This document shows, piece by piece, positions 26,693 through 36,029 of a stretch of 64,000 nucleotides of DNA. The notes beneath the pieces were generated by a model. That model was not told the origin of the DNA, made no database searches, and worked only from the letters and a program-made list of their open reading frames with translations. The DNA comes from Agromyces sp. H66 (lineage in GTDB: Bacteria > Actinomycetota > Actinomycetes > Actinomycetales > Microbacteriaceae). Numbering within the stretch: position 1 is the first letter of the stretch; each line of letters starts with the position of its first letter. The stretch covers positions 25,543 through 89,542 of the forward strand of contig NZ_SJZG01000014.1 of assembly GCF_004959775.1 (NCBI RefSeq), in the 5' to 3' direction. Made by a program: the position numbers and the translations under genes.

Positions 26693-27553
26693 TCAGCCCA
26701 TGCCCGCCTGCCGGCGCCGGAACTCGATCATGCGCGGATCGAGCCGCGGCTTGTCGTCGGCCAACGCGTGCGAGACGCGATTGGCCGTGGCGCGCACGAG
26801 GTCGACGAGCTTCATGGGATCGTCGCGTTCCGTGTAGTACACGACGCCCAGGGCCGTGTCGACGGTTCCATCGGGGTTGAAGATCGGCGCGGCCACCGAG
26901 CCGGCCCGCATCGACAGGAACCGGCTGGCGATGGCGAACCGGTTCCTCCGCACCTCCTCGAGTCTCGCCCGCAGCGTCGCCGCGTCGCCGATGCCCTCGG
27001 ACGTGTACCGCCTCAGCGGTTCCTGCAGGTACTCGTCGACGCACGCCTCATCGGCGTGGGCGAGGAGCACGAGCCCGGTGGCCGCGACGTGCAGCCGGAG
27101 CCTGCCCCCGATCCGGCTCTCGCCGGTGACGTTCGGATGCGACCGCAGCACGTCGAGGTAGACGACGTCGCGGCCGTCGCGCACCGAGAGGTGCACGGTG
27201 AGCCCGGTGAGCCGATGCAGGTTGGCCAGATGCGGCAGCGCCCGTTCCCGGAGCCGCAGGGCCTGGGTCGACGAGGACGCCAGGTCGAGGATCTTCCGGC
27301 TCAGTCGGTAGCGCCCGTGGTCATCGAGTTCCAGGCCGCCCCACTCGAGCACCTCCTTCGCCAGGCGGTGGGTCGTCGTCAGCGACAGGTCGGCGTACCG
27401 GCTGATCTCCGACAGCGTCAGGGATCCGCCGCCGCGTGCGAAGGCACCGAGGAGGGCGAGCACTCGCGCGGCAGCCGTGCGCTTGCCCGGGTCGGGGTCG
27501 GAGGTCTCAGCCATGAGTCCCTGCCCATCAGGTTGCGTCTGAATGGTCGCCAT
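26693..27553 (-). CDS. IclR-family transcriptional regulator
   Basis: A 286-residue regulator. The winged helix is LTLSEISRYADLSLTTTHRLAKEVL, and the effector domain has VHLSVRDGRDVVYLDVLRS, GRLRLHVAATGLVLLAHAD and VAAPIFNPDGTVDTALGV. It is a paralogue of the IclR gene at 23960 but clearly different. AGGAG lies seven bases before ATG 27553, which favours this start over ATG 27514. It sits immediately downstream of the amidohydrolase gene on the same strand and may control it. Confidence 0.88.
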   Translation of the reverse strand: MATIQTQPDGQGLMAETSDPDPGKRTAAARVLALLGAFARGGGSLTLSEISRYADLSLTTTHRLAKEVLEWGGLELDDHGRYRLSRKILDLASSSTQALRLRERALPHLANLHRLTGLTVHLSVRDGRDVVYLDVLRSHPNVTGESRIGGRLRLHVAATGLVLLAHADEACVDEYLQEPLRRYTSEGIGDAATLRARLEEVRRNRFAIASRFLSMRAGSVAAPIFNPDGTVDTALGVVYYTERDDPMKLVDLVRATANRVSHALADDKPRLDPRMIEFRRRQAGMG

Positions 27554-27594
27554 GATCCAGCTCCTGTCTTCGCTGACAGCGCTTCCGAGTGCCG

Positions 27595-27662
27595 ATGTCG
27601 TGTCGTGTCGTGTGGTGGGGGGTCGTGTGGGTGTGGTGCGGAGTGGTGTGGTGAGGGGAGCG
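27595..27662. repeat. GTG-rich low-complexity tract
   Basis: About 65 bases composed of GTC/GTG/GGT repeats (top strand almost free of A) fill the gap between the IclR gene and the amidohydrolase stop. No gene, SD or hairpin is visible. It lies in the transcribed spacer on the minus strand as CAC-rich sequence and its role is unknown. Confidence 0.5.
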
Positions 27663-27667
27663 AATAC

Positions 27668-28657
27668 CTATGCGGAGAGGGGAGCGAGAGGGGCGGATTC
27701 GAGGCTCAGGAACGCGCGCGCGTTCCGGGAGGCGATGTTCTCGTAGTCCTCCGGCGCGAGGTCGAGTGCCTCGATCGTGTCGGCGAGCCGCGCCGGACGC
27801 GGCATCGCCGGGAAGTCCGTGCCGAGCACGACCCGGTCGGAACCGAGGTAGTCGACGACGAACCGCAGGCCACGCGGGTCGAAGACCATCGAGTCGTAGA
27901 AGAACCGGCGGGCGACGGCGCTCGGCGGCTCGGCCGATCGGGCGTCTTCGGGCTGCTGCGCCCAGAAGTGGTCGGCGCGCGCCAGCATGAGCGGCAGTCC
28001 GCCGGCGGCGTGGCTGAACAGCACATGGTCGAGTGAGCAGGTGTCGGCCATCCCGCCGAAGGCGAGGGATGTCGCACCCCGCGCGCCCTCGAGGCCCACG
28101 CCGATCGACGCGCGCAGCGAGGCGGGCAGGGCGACCTCGTCCATGCGCGGCATCGTGTGGATGAACACCGAGATGCCGAGGCGGTCGACCTCCTGGAAGA
28201 ACTCGGTGAAGCGCGGGTCGCCGATCGGCACGCCGTTCACGTGCGACGCGACCTCGACGCCGCGCAGGCCCAGGGAGGGAAGGTGCGCGAGCTCCGCCGT
28301 GGCGAGCTCCGGGTCCTGCATGGGCACGATGCCCAGGCCATGGATGCGACCCTCGCCGTCGCGAACGTACCGGGCCATGACCTCGTTGACGTACCGGGCG
28401 ATCGAGAGGCCGAGCACCGGAGCGACGGCGTAGTTCAGCAGCGGCGGCATCGGCGAGACGATCTCCTCGGCGACACCGGCGGCATCCATGGCCTCGATGC
28501 GTCGCTCGACGTCGAACCACACGTCCCGCGCACGGAAGTTCGTCGCGCCGAACATGAGCGTGCGGGCGGTGTCATGGTCGATGGCCTCCATGCGCGGGAA
28601 GCCATCCTCTCGGGGGAAGTCCTTCGGGATGATGTGCGCGTGCGCGTCGATGGTCAC
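27668..28657 (-). CDS. ACMSD-type amidohydrolase (metal-dependent decarboxylase/hydrolase)
   Basis: A 329-residue TIM-barrel amidohydrolase of the ACMSD/gamma-resorcylate decarboxylase group. The start TIDAHAHIIP carries the HxH metal site. Other ligands are in VFIHTMPR and DHVLFSHAAGG, and the conserved GTDFPAMPRP contains the catalytic Asp. Relatives decarboxylate or hydrolyse aromatic-ring degradation intermediates. GTG 28657 is preferred, with AGGAGG upstream (GCTCAGGAGGCACAC). It stands between two putative IclR-related features: the regulator downstream and the dyad at 28711. Confidence 0.82.
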   Translation of the reverse strand: MTIDAHAHIIPKDFPREDGFPRMEAIDHDTARTLMFGATNFRARDVWFDVERRIEAMDAAGVAEEIVSPMPPLLNYAVAPVLGLSIARYVNEVMARYVRDGEGRIHGLGIVPMQDPELATAELAHLPSLGLRGVEVASHVNGVPIGDPRFTEFFQEVDRLGISVFIHTMPRMDEVALPASLRASIGVGLEGARGATSLAFGGMADTCSLDHVLFSHAAGGLPLMLARADHFWAQQPEDARSAEPPSAVARRFFYDSMVFDPRGLRFVVDYLGSDRVVLGTDFPAMPRPARLADTIEALDLAPEDYENIASRNARAFLSLESAPLAPLSA

Positions 28658-28710
28658 GTGTGCCTCCTGAGCTTTCACTCTCAGGCCACCTGCAACATCC
28701 GCGGGGTCGA

Positions 28711-28730
28711 CTTTTCACCCTGCGGAAGGC
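28711..28730. promoter_or_regulatory. Second copy of the CTTTTCACC...GGAAGGC site
   Basis: The site reads CTTTTCACCCTGCGGAAGGC, about 54 bases upstream of the amidohydrolase start codon. It matches the 25130 site at 15 of 20 positions, including TTTCACC and CGGAA. Shared control by an IclR protein encoded nearby is inferred. Confidence 0.4.
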
Positions 28731-28743
28731 GAATCCGCAGGCG

Positions 28744-30483
28744 TCAGCGCCCGACGCGTCCGAAGAGCCCGGCGATCGGCGCGAGCACCATGGGTCTCGC
28801 CGCGATCCACGCGGCCGCGATCAGCACGAGCGACCCGACGAACAGCCAGAAGCCGATCCAGTCGTTCGCGTCACGCGCCGTGTAGATGTGGTTCAGGTTG
28901 CGGAGCACGCCGGTGGTCAGCACGAGCGTGACGTGCACGACGATGAAGCCGACGAAGTACAGCATCACCGGGAAGTGCACGGCACGTGCCCACTCGACCG
29001 GGTAGATGCGGTTGAGGGCCGCGGCGTTCTTCGGCCACAGCCCCGACATGCGCACCCCGGTCAGCACCGCGAGGGGCGCGGCGATGAAGATGGTCGCGAA
29101 GTAGGCGAGCACCTGGAGGCTGTTGTAGTTGACCCAGCCGTTCTCGAGCGGCCAGTCGAGCGACGCGTACTGCAGGCCCGCCGAGATCGCGTTCGGAACG
29201 ACCTCCCAGCTCGTGGGCACCACGCGCATCCATTGGCCGGTCGTGAACAGCAGCACCACGAACACCACGCCGTTCACGAACCACAGGATGTCGAGCGACT
29301 GGTGGAACCAGGCGTTGAGGCTGATCTTGCCCGCACCGCCCTTCGACCAGCGCGGGGTCCAGTACGCGGCCGGGCGCCGCTCGAGCCGAACCTGCAGGCC
29401 CGACCGGATGATCAGCACCATGAGGAAGACGTTGAAGAAGTGCTGCCAGCCGAGCCATGCCGGCAGGCCCACGGGGGCACCCTCGGGCAGGTGCGTCTCA
29501 CCGGGGTAGGTCGCCATGAAGTCCTGCATGAAGTCGAGCCCGATGAACCAGCGGGTGAGCTGCACCACGATCGTGGCCGCACCGATGATCGCGAGGATTC
29601 CGATGACGGATGCCCCGACCCACTGCCTGAGCGTGAAGCGGCCGTACCGCTTCGCCTCGGTGGCCGCCGGCTCGGGGGCGGGCTGCTTCGCCGGCGGGGT
29701 CGGCGCCGGTGCCGGGGCGGCGGGCCTGGGTGCGGGCGCCGGCGTCGGAGCGGCGACCGCGGCGGCGACCGGCTCGGGCGTGCGCTCGGCCTCGGGCACG
29801 GGAGTGCTCGCCGGTGCTTCGGGCACCGCGGCTTCGGGGCGCGGCAGGCCACGGCGAACCGTCGGCTGGGCGGGCGTCTCGGCAACGGATGCCGCCGCAG
29901 CGGGCTGCTCGGACGGCGCCGGGGCTTCGGCGACCGCGGGCTCGGCGGCGGCCGGGGCCGACGCGGCCACCGGCGCGACGGCCGTGGTCGGGGGCCATGG
30001 CTCTCCCCCGGCGACGCGCGGCAGACCGCGGCGCAGGGTGCGTCCGCCGGTCGCGGCAGGCGCAGTCGCGGCGGGTGCGGCGACGGAGGGTACGGTTGGC
30101 GCGGGTGCGGTCGTCGCTTCGGCGGTCGCAGGCGGATGCTCCGTGGCCGGCGCTGCCGCGGCATCCGACGCCACTGTCGCAGCGACGGCCGGAACCTCAC
30201 CGGACTCGGGCCACGGACGCCCGCCGGGCACGCGCGGCAGTCCGCTCCGAATGCGGCGACCACTCGACGCAGGAGCGACCACTGGGACCGCGGGAGCCGT
30301 CGGCGGCTCGACGCTCGCCGCGACCTCGGGCGCGACGTGAACAGGCGCCTCCATGGCCGCCTCCATCGGCGCCTCGACTCGCGCCGCGGTCACCTCGACG
30401 GGGGCGTCACCCGCCGGCGGCCACGCGTCACCGCCGCGTTCCCGCGGCAGTCCTCTGCGAAGGGTGCGCCCGTACGTCGCCAC
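28744..30483 (-). CDS. Cytochrome b-type membrane protein with repeated N-terminal region
   Basis: A 579-residue protein. The C-terminal half (from about residue 290) resembles cytochrome b561/b6-type proteins: several helices with His at 348, 394, 503 and 517 as heme ligands ([33 protein letters not shown]). The first 280 residues are Ala/Pro-rich and carry four copies of a short motif, [TI]xRxGLPRxxGGxxWPx, at about residues 5, 75, 147 and (partly) 208. GTG 30483 starts three bases after the etfA stop. Its place suggests it takes electrons from ETF to the membrane, instead of a normal ETF-quinone oxidoreductase. That role is inference. Confidence 0.78.
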   Translation of the reverse strand: MATYGRTLRRGLPRERGGDAWPPAGDAPVEVTAARVEAPMEAAMEAPVHVAPEVAASVEPPTAPAVPVVAPASSGRRIRSGLPRVPGGRPWPESGEVPAVAATVASDAAAAPATEHPPATAEATTAPAPTVPSVAAPAATAPAATGGRTLRRGLPRVAGGEPWPPTTAVAPVAASAPAAAEPAVAEAPAPSEQPAAAASVAETPAQPTVRRGLPRPEAAVPEAPASTPVPEAERTPEPVAAAVAAPTPAPAPRPAAPAPAPTPPAKQPAPEPAATEAKRYGRFTLRQWVGASVIGILAIIGAATIVVQLTRWFIGLDFMQDFMATYPGETHLPEGAPVGLPAWLGWQHFFNVFLMVLIIRSGLQVRLERRPAAYWTPRWSKGGAGKISLNAWFHQSLDILWFVNGVVFVVLLFTTGQWMRVVPTSWEVVPNAISAGLQYASLDWPLENGWVNYNSLQVLAYFATIFIAAPLAVLTGVRMSGLWPKNAAALNRIYPVEWARAVHFPVMLYFVGFIVVHVTLVLTTGVLRNLNHIYTARDANDWIGFWLFVGSLVLIAAAWIAARPMVLAPIAGLFGRVGR

Positions 30484-30486
30484 CGA

Positions 30487-31473
30487 TCACTTCTTCCGCT
30501 CGGCGAGCGCGCTGATCAGCTGGGGCACGATGGTGAACACGTCGCCCACGACGCCGAAGTCGGCGACCTCGAAGATCGGCGCGTCGGGGTCCTTGTTCAC
30601 CGCGACGATGGTCTTCGCGGTCTGCATGCCGGCGCGATGCTGGATCGCACCCGAGATGCCGAGCGCGATGTACAGCTGCGGCGACACCGAGACCCCGGTC
30701 TGGCCGACCTGGTGGGTCTGCGGAATGTAGCCCGCGTCGACGGCGGCACGCGAGGCCCCGACCGCCGCGCCGAGCGTGTCGGCGAGCTGCTCGACGAGCG
30801 CGAAGTTCTCGGCCGAGCCGAGCCCGCGGCCGCCCGAGACGACCTTCGTCGCACCCTTGAGCTCGGGCCTCGTCGAGGTCGCCGTGACGGCCTCGAACGA
30901 GTCGATCGTGGCGGCCGCCTTGCCCGACGGCGTCGCGTCGAGCGCCTCGAGGGCGACCGGCTTGGCCTCGGCGCGAGTCTCGACGGCGCCCTCGCGCACG
31001 GTCACCACGAGCGGGCCGAACGTCGCCGCCGAGTCGACGTTGTAGGCGCCGCCGTAGACCGAGTGGTGGGCGACGACGCCCTCCTCGTCGCGGGAGAGGC
31101 CGACGGCGTCGATCGCGAGCGCGGCGTTCGTGCGTGCGGCGAAGCGGCCCGCGACGTCGCGTCCCTCCATGGAGTTCGAGATGAGCACGGCGTCGGGTGC
31201 CACCGTCGCGGCGGCCGCGGCGAGCGCGTCGGCGATCGGCACGGTGAGCTGCGTGGACGCGGCGTCGGTCTCGACGGTCAGCACCCGTTCGGCACCGGCG
31301 GCGGCGGCCTGCTCGGCGAGCGCCTGCGCCTGGCCGGGCGCGGTCACGGCGAGCGCGACCGGGGTGCCGATGAGCGACGCGGCGCCGAGGAGTCCCGCGG
31401 CGCTCTTGGCGAGTTCGCCCGTCGGGGTCGCCTCGAGGAGCACGAGGATCGAGTCTGCTGCGTAGTCGGTCAT
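30487..31473 (-). CDS. etfA: Electron transfer flavoprotein alpha subunit
   Basis: A 328-residue EtfA. The C-terminal FAD-binding region is textbook: [37 protein letters not shown] and [38 protein letters not shown] follows. With EtfB it forms the soluble FAD/AMP heterodimer that collects electrons from acyl-CoA dehydrogenases. It lies nine bases after etfB and GAGAGGA precedes its ATG. Confidence 0.95.
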   Translation of the reverse strand: MTDYAADSILVLLEATPTGELAKSAAGLLGAASLIGTPVALAVTAPGQAQALAEQAAAAGAERVLTVETDAASTQLTVPIADALAAAAATVAPDAVLISNSMEGRDVAGRFAARTNAALAIDAVGLSRDEEGVVAHHSVYGGAYNVDSAATFGPLVVTVREGAVETRAEAKPVALEALDATPSGKAAATIDSFEAVTATSTRPELKGATKVVSGGRGLGSAENFALVEQLADTLGAAVGASRAAVDAGYIPQTHQVGQTGVSVSPQLYIALGISGAIQHRAGMQTAKTIVAVNKDPDAPIFEVADFGVVGDVFTIVPQLISALAERKK

Positions 31474-31482
31474 GTCGTCCTC

Positions 31483-32256
31483 TCAGGCCAGGCGGTTCTC
31501 GATGAGGAACTCGGCGATCTTCACGCCGGCGTCGCCTTCGTCGGTGATCTTCACGCCGGCCGAACGCGGCGGCTTCTCGGCGATCGCGGTCATGATGGAT
31601 GCCGCGGCCGTGAGGTCCTGCGGGTCGATGCCGACGTCGGCGGCGGAGAGGGTCTCGAACGGCTTCTTCTTCGCCGCCATGATGCCCTTGAAGTTCGGGA
31701 AGCGGGCGTCGGGCAGCGCCTCGGTGATGGAGATCACGGCTGGCAGCTTCGCGCTGAGCCGCATCGTGCCGTCGTCGGTGTCGCGAGTGCCCGAGACCGA
31801 ATCGGCGGCGATCTCGACCGACGACAGGGCGGTCAGGTTCGGCACCTCGAGCAGCTCGGCGAGCATCGCCGGGAGCACCCCACCGCTCCCGTCGGTCGAG
31901 AGGTTGCCGGTGACGACGAGGTCGAATCCGGCCGTGCGGATCGCGGCGGCGAGCGTGCGGGCGGTGAGGCCCAGGTCGGCGCCGGCCAGGCCGGGGTCGG
32001 CGACCTGCACGGCGGATGCCGCGCCCATCGCGAGTCCCTTGCGGATCGTCGTCGCGGCGCGCTCGGGGGCCATCGACATGACCACGACCTCGGCCTCGTT
32101 CGCGTCGGCGTACGACAGGGCCACCTCGAGGGCGCGCTCGCCGATCTCGTCGAGCACCGCCTCGCTGGCGGCGCGATCGGCCAGCCCCGTCTCGAGGTCG
32201 AGCTTGCGCTCCCCGTACGTGTCGGGGACCTCCTTCACGAGGACGATGATCTTCAT
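31483..32256 (-). CDS. etfB: Electron transfer flavoprotein beta subunit
   Basis: A 257-residue EtfB. MKIIVLVKEVPDTYGER is the canonical start, ALEVALSYADANEAEVVVMSMAPE lies in the nucleotide region and LVVTGNLSTDGSGGVLPAMLAE is the AMP site. It pairs with EtfA. AAAGGA lies upstream of ATG 32256. It is the first gene of the etfB-etfA-cytochrome b operon and is behind a palindrome at 32309-32324. Confidence 0.95.
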   Translation of the reverse strand: MKIIVLVKEVPDTYGERKLDLETGLADRAASEAVLDEIGERALEVALSYADANEAEVVVMSMAPERAATTIRKGLAMGAASAVQVADPGLAGADLGLTARTLAAAIRTAGFDLVVTGNLSTDGSGGVLPAMLAELLEVPNLTALSSVEIAADSVSGTRDTDDGTMRLSAKLPAVISITEALPDARFPNFKGIMAAKKKPFETLSAADVGIDPQDLTAAASIMTAIAEKPPRSAGVKITDEGDAGVKIAEFLIENRLA

Positions 32257-32308
32257 CAGGCTCGCGTCCTTTCCCTCACGCGGCAAGCGGCCCCGCTCGC
32301 CGCACCTA

Positions 32309-32324
32309 GTTAATCATGCTTAAC
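32309..32324. promoter_or_regulatory. GTTAA-N6-TTAAC palindrome upstream of etfB
   Basis: GTTAATCATGCTTAAC has perfect 5-bp arms around a near-symmetric core in an AT-rich island, between etfB and the acyl-CoA dehydrogenase gene. In DNA this GC-rich such a site is unlikely by chance and looks like a TetR-type operator for the electron-transfer operon. The regulator is not in the window. Confidence 0.5.
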
Positions 32325-32350
32325 CCAGATCGTGACGTCGAGGGTCGCGC

Positions 32351-33484
32351 TCACCGCGCCCCGTGCACCAGGTTCCGGCCGACGATCAACCGCATTATCT
32401 CGTTGGTGCCCTCGAGGATCTGGTGCACCCTGAGGTCGCGCACCACGCGCTCGATGCCGTACTCGCGCAGGTAGCCGTAGCCGCCGTGGAGTTGCAGCGC
32501 CGAGTTCGCGACGCCGAACGCGGCATCCGTCGCGTACCGCTTCGCCATCGCGCACGCGGCGACGACGTCGGATGCCCCCTCGTCGAGCTTGTTCGCGGCG
32601 CGCTGCAGCAGCGCCCGCGCGGCCTGCAATTCGGTCTCCATGTCGGCGAGCGTGAACACGACGGACTGGTTGCTGGCGAGCGGGGCACCGAACGTCTCAC
32701 GCTCGTGGACATAGCGGATGGCGCGGTCGAGCGTCCACTGCGCGCCGCCGACCGAGCAGGCGCCGATGTTGATGCGGCCGCCGTTGAGCCCGCGCATGGC
32801 GATGCCGAATCCGTCGCCCTCGGCGCCCAGCCGGTTCGCGACCGGCACCCGCACGTCGTCGAGGATGACCTGCCGGGTGGGCTGGGCGTGCCAGCCCATC
32901 TTCTCCTCGTTGCGTCCGAATCCGAGGCCCGGGGTGCCGTCTGGCACGACGATCGCGCTGATCCCGCGGGCTCCCGGCTCCCCCGTGCGCGCCATGACGA
33001 TGTAGACGGCGGATGCCCCGGCACCCGACACGAACTGCTTGACGCCGTTGATGACGTAGTCGTCGCCGTCGCGTCGGGCCGAGGTCGTGATGGCCGTGGC
33101 ATCCGACCCCGCTCCCGGCTCGGTGAGGCAGTAGCTGCCGAGATCGGTCATCGCGGCCAGGCCGGGCACCCACCGCCGGCGCTGCTCGTCGTCGCCGAAC
33201 GTGTCGATCATCCACGCGACCATGTTGTGGATCGAGATGTACGCGGCGATGGTCGTGTCGCCCTTGGCGAGCTCCTCGAACATCGCCACCGCGTCGAGCC
33301 GCGACAGGCCCGACCCGCCGACGTCCTCCCGCACGTAGATGCCGCCGAGGCCCAGCAGCCCGGCGCGCCGCAGCGTGTCGACGGGGAAGTGATGGTCGGC
33401 GTCCCAGCGCTCGGCGTTGGGCGCGAGTTCCGCGGCGGCGAACTCGCGCACCGCATCGATGAGGGCGTCGTGCTCTTCGGTCAT
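32351..33484 (-). CDS. Acyl-CoA dehydrogenase, isobutyryl-CoA dehydrogenase type
   Basis: A 377-residue flavoenzyme of the acyl-CoA dehydrogenase family. SYCLTEPGAGSDA (FAD-binding loop), NGVKQFVSGAGASAVYIVMARTG, QLHGGYGYLREYGIERVVRDLRV and ILEGTNEIMRLIVGR (catalytic Glu region at EGT) are present. It resembles branched-chain (isobutyryl-CoA) enzymes in its C-terminal part. It donates electrons to the ETF encoded 94 bases downstream. ATG 33484 lacks a strong SD. Confidence 0.9.
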   Translation of the reverse strand: MTEEHDALIDAVREFAAAELAPNAERWDADHHFPVDTLRRAGLLGLGGIYVREDVGGSGLSRLDAVAMFEELAKGDTTIAAYISIHNMVAWMIDTFGDDEQRRRWVPGLAAMTDLGSYCLTEPGAGSDATAITTSARRDGDDYVINGVKQFVSGAGASAVYIVMARTGEPGARGISAIVVPDGTPGLGFGRNEEKMGWHAQPTRQVILDDVRVPVANRLGAEGDGFGIAMRGLNGGRINIGACSVGGAQWTLDRAIRYVHERETFGAPLASNQSVVFTLADMETELQAARALLQRAANKLDEGASDVVAACAMAKRYATDAAFGVANSALQLHGGYGYLREYGIERVVRDLRVHQILEGTNEIMRLIVGRNLVHGAR

Positions 33485-33611
33485 GGTCCCGTACGGGTCG
33501 GTGCCCCGCCGGGTCGGCGAAGCTCGATGCTTCCTTGATACCGGATGTCGCGGCCGGGGCGACACAGTGGACCGGAGGTTCCGCAGAACGACGCGCCGAG
33601 AGCCGCCCGGC

Positions 33612-35450
33612 TCAGGCCGACGACGCGGCCCGTTCCTCGGCGAGCTGGATCGCCCACGCGGCGTTGACGAGCCCCAGGTGGCTGAACGCCTGCGGGAAGT
33701 TGCCGAGCTGCTCCCCCGTGTCGGCATCGACCTCCTCGGCGAGGAGCCCGACGTCGTTGACGTGCTCGATCGCCCGTTCGAACACCGCCCGGGCCTCCGC
33801 CACCCGATCGCTCTGCGCGAGCACCTGGGCGAGCCAGAACGTGCAGAGCAGGAAGCTCCCCTCGTGTCCCTCGAGACCGTCGATGTCGGAGCCGGTGCGG
33901 TATCGGATCACCAGTTCGCGGTCGTCGGTGAGCCGGTCGATGATCGCGTCGACCGTGGCCTGGATCCGCGGGTCGGTCGCGGGCAGGAAGCCGACGATCG
34001 GGAGCATGAGGGCCGAGGCGTCGAGGTCGGGCGAGCCGAACGACTGGGTGAACGCACCGGCCTCTGCGTTCCAGCCCTCCTCGAGGATCGCGGCGCGGAT
34101 CAGCTCCGCGGTGCGCTGCCACCCCTCGACCCGGTGCGACGCGTCGAGTCGGTCGGCGAGTGCGATCGCCCGGTCGAGCGCGACCCAGCACATGAGCTTC
34201 GAGTACAGGAAGTGACGCGGTTCGCCGCGGATCTCCCAGATGCCGTTGTCGGGGAGTTGCCACTGGTCGGATGCCGCATCGGCGAGCGCGATCAGGAACC
34301 GCTGCGTCGACGGGGTCAGCGCGGCCAGTTGGCCGCGCAACAGGTAGGCGGCGTCGAGGAGTTCGCCGTACACGTCGAGTTGGGGCTGATCCCACGCGCC
34401 GTTCCCGACGCGCACCGGCGCGCTCCCACGCCAGCCCGACAGGTGCGGGAGGCTCCGCTCGGTGAGGTCGTGCTCGCCGCCCACGCCGAACATGATCTGC
34501 AGGTGCCGCTCCGGCAGCGAGCTCGCGCCCGCCGTCGTCATGAAGTCGAAGAACTCGTGCGCCTCGTCGGGGCACGCGGCGACCCAGAGCGCCTGCATCG
34601 TGAAGCTGGCGTCGCGCACCCAGGAGTAGCGGTAGTCCCAGTTCCGCTCGCCGCCCACCACCTCGGGGAGCGAGGTCGTGGCCGCGGCGACGATCGCGCC
34701 CGTCGGTTGGTAGCTCAGTGCCTGCAGCACGCGGCCCGAGTGCCGGACCAGATCCTCCCACGGTCCGCGGTAGGCCTGGTGGATGTCGGACCAGGCCCGC
34801 CAGGCATCGATCGTGGCAGCCAGCGCAGCCTCGACCGCCACCTCGGAATACGCCGGCGGCGCCGCCACGCCGATGCTCGCGAACTGCAGCGCGAACGCCG
34901 CGGACTCGCCCGCCTCGAGGGTGAACCGCGCAGTCACGGCGCCGGCCGACACGGTCGCCGGGAGGGTCGTCGAGAGGGTGAGTCGCGCGGGCCCGCCCCG
35001 CACGACGACCCCGCCGGCGACGGCGTCGAACACCGGGACGACGAGCCCGTAGTCCGGCCGCGGCCGGAAGTCCATCGCCAGATCCACCCGCCCGCTCGTG
35101 CAGCGCACCGTCCGGAGCAGGGTGTGCGGCGCCCGCTCGCCGAGCCGATGCGGATCACTCGTGGTGCCGACCTCCATCGCCTCCGTGATCTCGAAGACCC
35201 CGGTGGCGGTTCGGTACGTGCTTCGGAGCACCATCGTGCCGTCGAGGTATTCGCGGGCGACCGCGGCATCCGCTCCACTGTCGGGCCGGATCCACCAGTG
35301 GCCGCCGCCGTCGTCGAGCAGCGACGCGAACGCCGACTCGCTGTCGAACCGGGGAAAGCACAACCACGCGACGCAGCCATCGTTCGTCACCACCGCGGCG
35401 GAGTGCCGGTCGGAGAGGAGTGCGTGATCGCTGATCGCGAGGGTGCTCAT
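33612..35450 (-). CDS. Glycoside hydrolase family 15 (glucoamylase/trehalase-like)
   Basis: A 612-residue GH15 enzyme acting on alpha-linked glucans or trehalose. The N-terminal beta-sandwich has AISDHALLSDRHSAAVVT and 'GCVAWLCFPRFDS'. The (alpha/alpha)6 domain includes ERNWDYRYSWVRDASFTMQAL, LPDNGIWEIRGEPRHFLYSKLMCWVALDRA (general-acid Glu) and LLAEEVDADTGEQLGNFPQAFSHLGLVNAAW (base Glu). There is no signal peptide, so cytoplasmic storage-glucan or trehalose breakdown is likely. Full length for the family; distinguishing trehalase from glucoamylase needs assays. Confidence 0.88.
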   Translation of the reverse strand: MSTLAISDHALLSDRHSAAVVTNDGCVAWLCFPRFDSESAFASLLDDGGGHWWIRPDSGADAAVAREYLDGTMVLRSTYRTATGVFEITEAMEVGTTSDPHRLGERAPHTLLRTVRCTSGRVDLAMDFRPRPDYGLVVPVFDAVAGGVVVRGGPARLTLSTTLPATVSAGAVTARFTLEAGESAAFALQFASIGVAAPPAYSEVAVEAALAATIDAWRAWSDIHQAYRGPWEDLVRHSGRVLQALSYQPTGAIVAAATTSLPEVVGGERNWDYRYSWVRDASFTMQALWVAACPDEAHEFFDFMTTAGASSLPERHLQIMFGVGGEHDLTERSLPHLSGWRGSAPVRVGNGAWDQPQLDVYGELLDAAYLLRGQLAALTPSTQRFLIALADAASDQWQLPDNGIWEIRGEPRHFLYSKLMCWVALDRAIALADRLDASHRVEGWQRTAELIRAAILEEGWNAEAGAFTQSFGSPDLDASALMLPIVGFLPATDPRIQATVDAIIDRLTDDRELVIRYRTGSDIDGLEGHEGSFLLCTFWLAQVLAQSDRVAEARAVFERAIEHVNDVGLLAEEVDADTGEQLGNFPQAFSHLGLVNAAWAIQLAEERAASSA

Positions 35451-35555
35451 GTCCTGTTCACGGTACCGATCCTGCAACGACGCCGGAGGTGATGCAGGTC
35501 ACCGTGGCCGCCGCACGCGGGGCGCAGTCCGCGCGCGGGCACCGTCGGCACGACG

Positions 35556-35908
35556 TCACTCTGCGCGCGGGTCGGGGACGTCCACGTCGCCGCCCCATTG
35601 GAGGAAGGTGTTGCTCGTCGTCGTCGTGATGCCGCCGAATGAGCCGGTGCCCATTGCATACGCTCCGAGGTGATCCGGTCGGAGGTACAGCTGCACGTCG
35701 CTCAACGCGACGCCCATGATCGTCATCGGGGTGTCGGTCCCGGGGTTCCAAGCCGGGAGGCGCGTAGATCTCTCCGAAGCCCCACGCAACCACCTGATGG
35801 GCGCGCAGTCTCGCGAGCTGCACGTTCGTAGTAGCGCAGCGTGTGCGCCGTCACCCCGGTCGCCGCGCTCAGCTGCGCGACCGTGAGACCTGCCACGTCC
35901 TTTGCCAT
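35556..35908 (-). pseudogene. Decayed region: MerR-like helix-turn-helix start plus unrelated fragments
   Basis: At 35908 a frame begins AKDVAGLTVAQLSAATGVTAHTLRYYERA, the N-terminal half of a MerR HTH, and then loses similarity within about 30 residues. A second frame at 35556-35789 encodes a short piece (LSDVQLYLRPDHLGAYAMG) with no known match by eye. The two overlap in different frames, so both look like relics of a fused or frameshifted locus. The wider gap 35451-36029 has no intact gene. Confidence 0.4.
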
Positions 35909-36029
35909 GTCAGCAGGCTAGGAGTTCGACCCCGCTCGAAGTCAAACGCCATGCGTCGACGACCCCAGCGCCTTCCTACTCGAACTCCGAGCCGCGGGCC
36001 GAGTCGGACGGCCCGCCGCGCAGGCCGGG

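Noticed and set aside
28660..32313. A 1,217-codon open frame on the plus strand opposite etfBA and the cytochrome gene
   Set aside because: It is antisense to three convincing genes. Its translation is Arg/Gly/His/Asp-rich low complexity with no domain, typical of a high-GC shadow frame.
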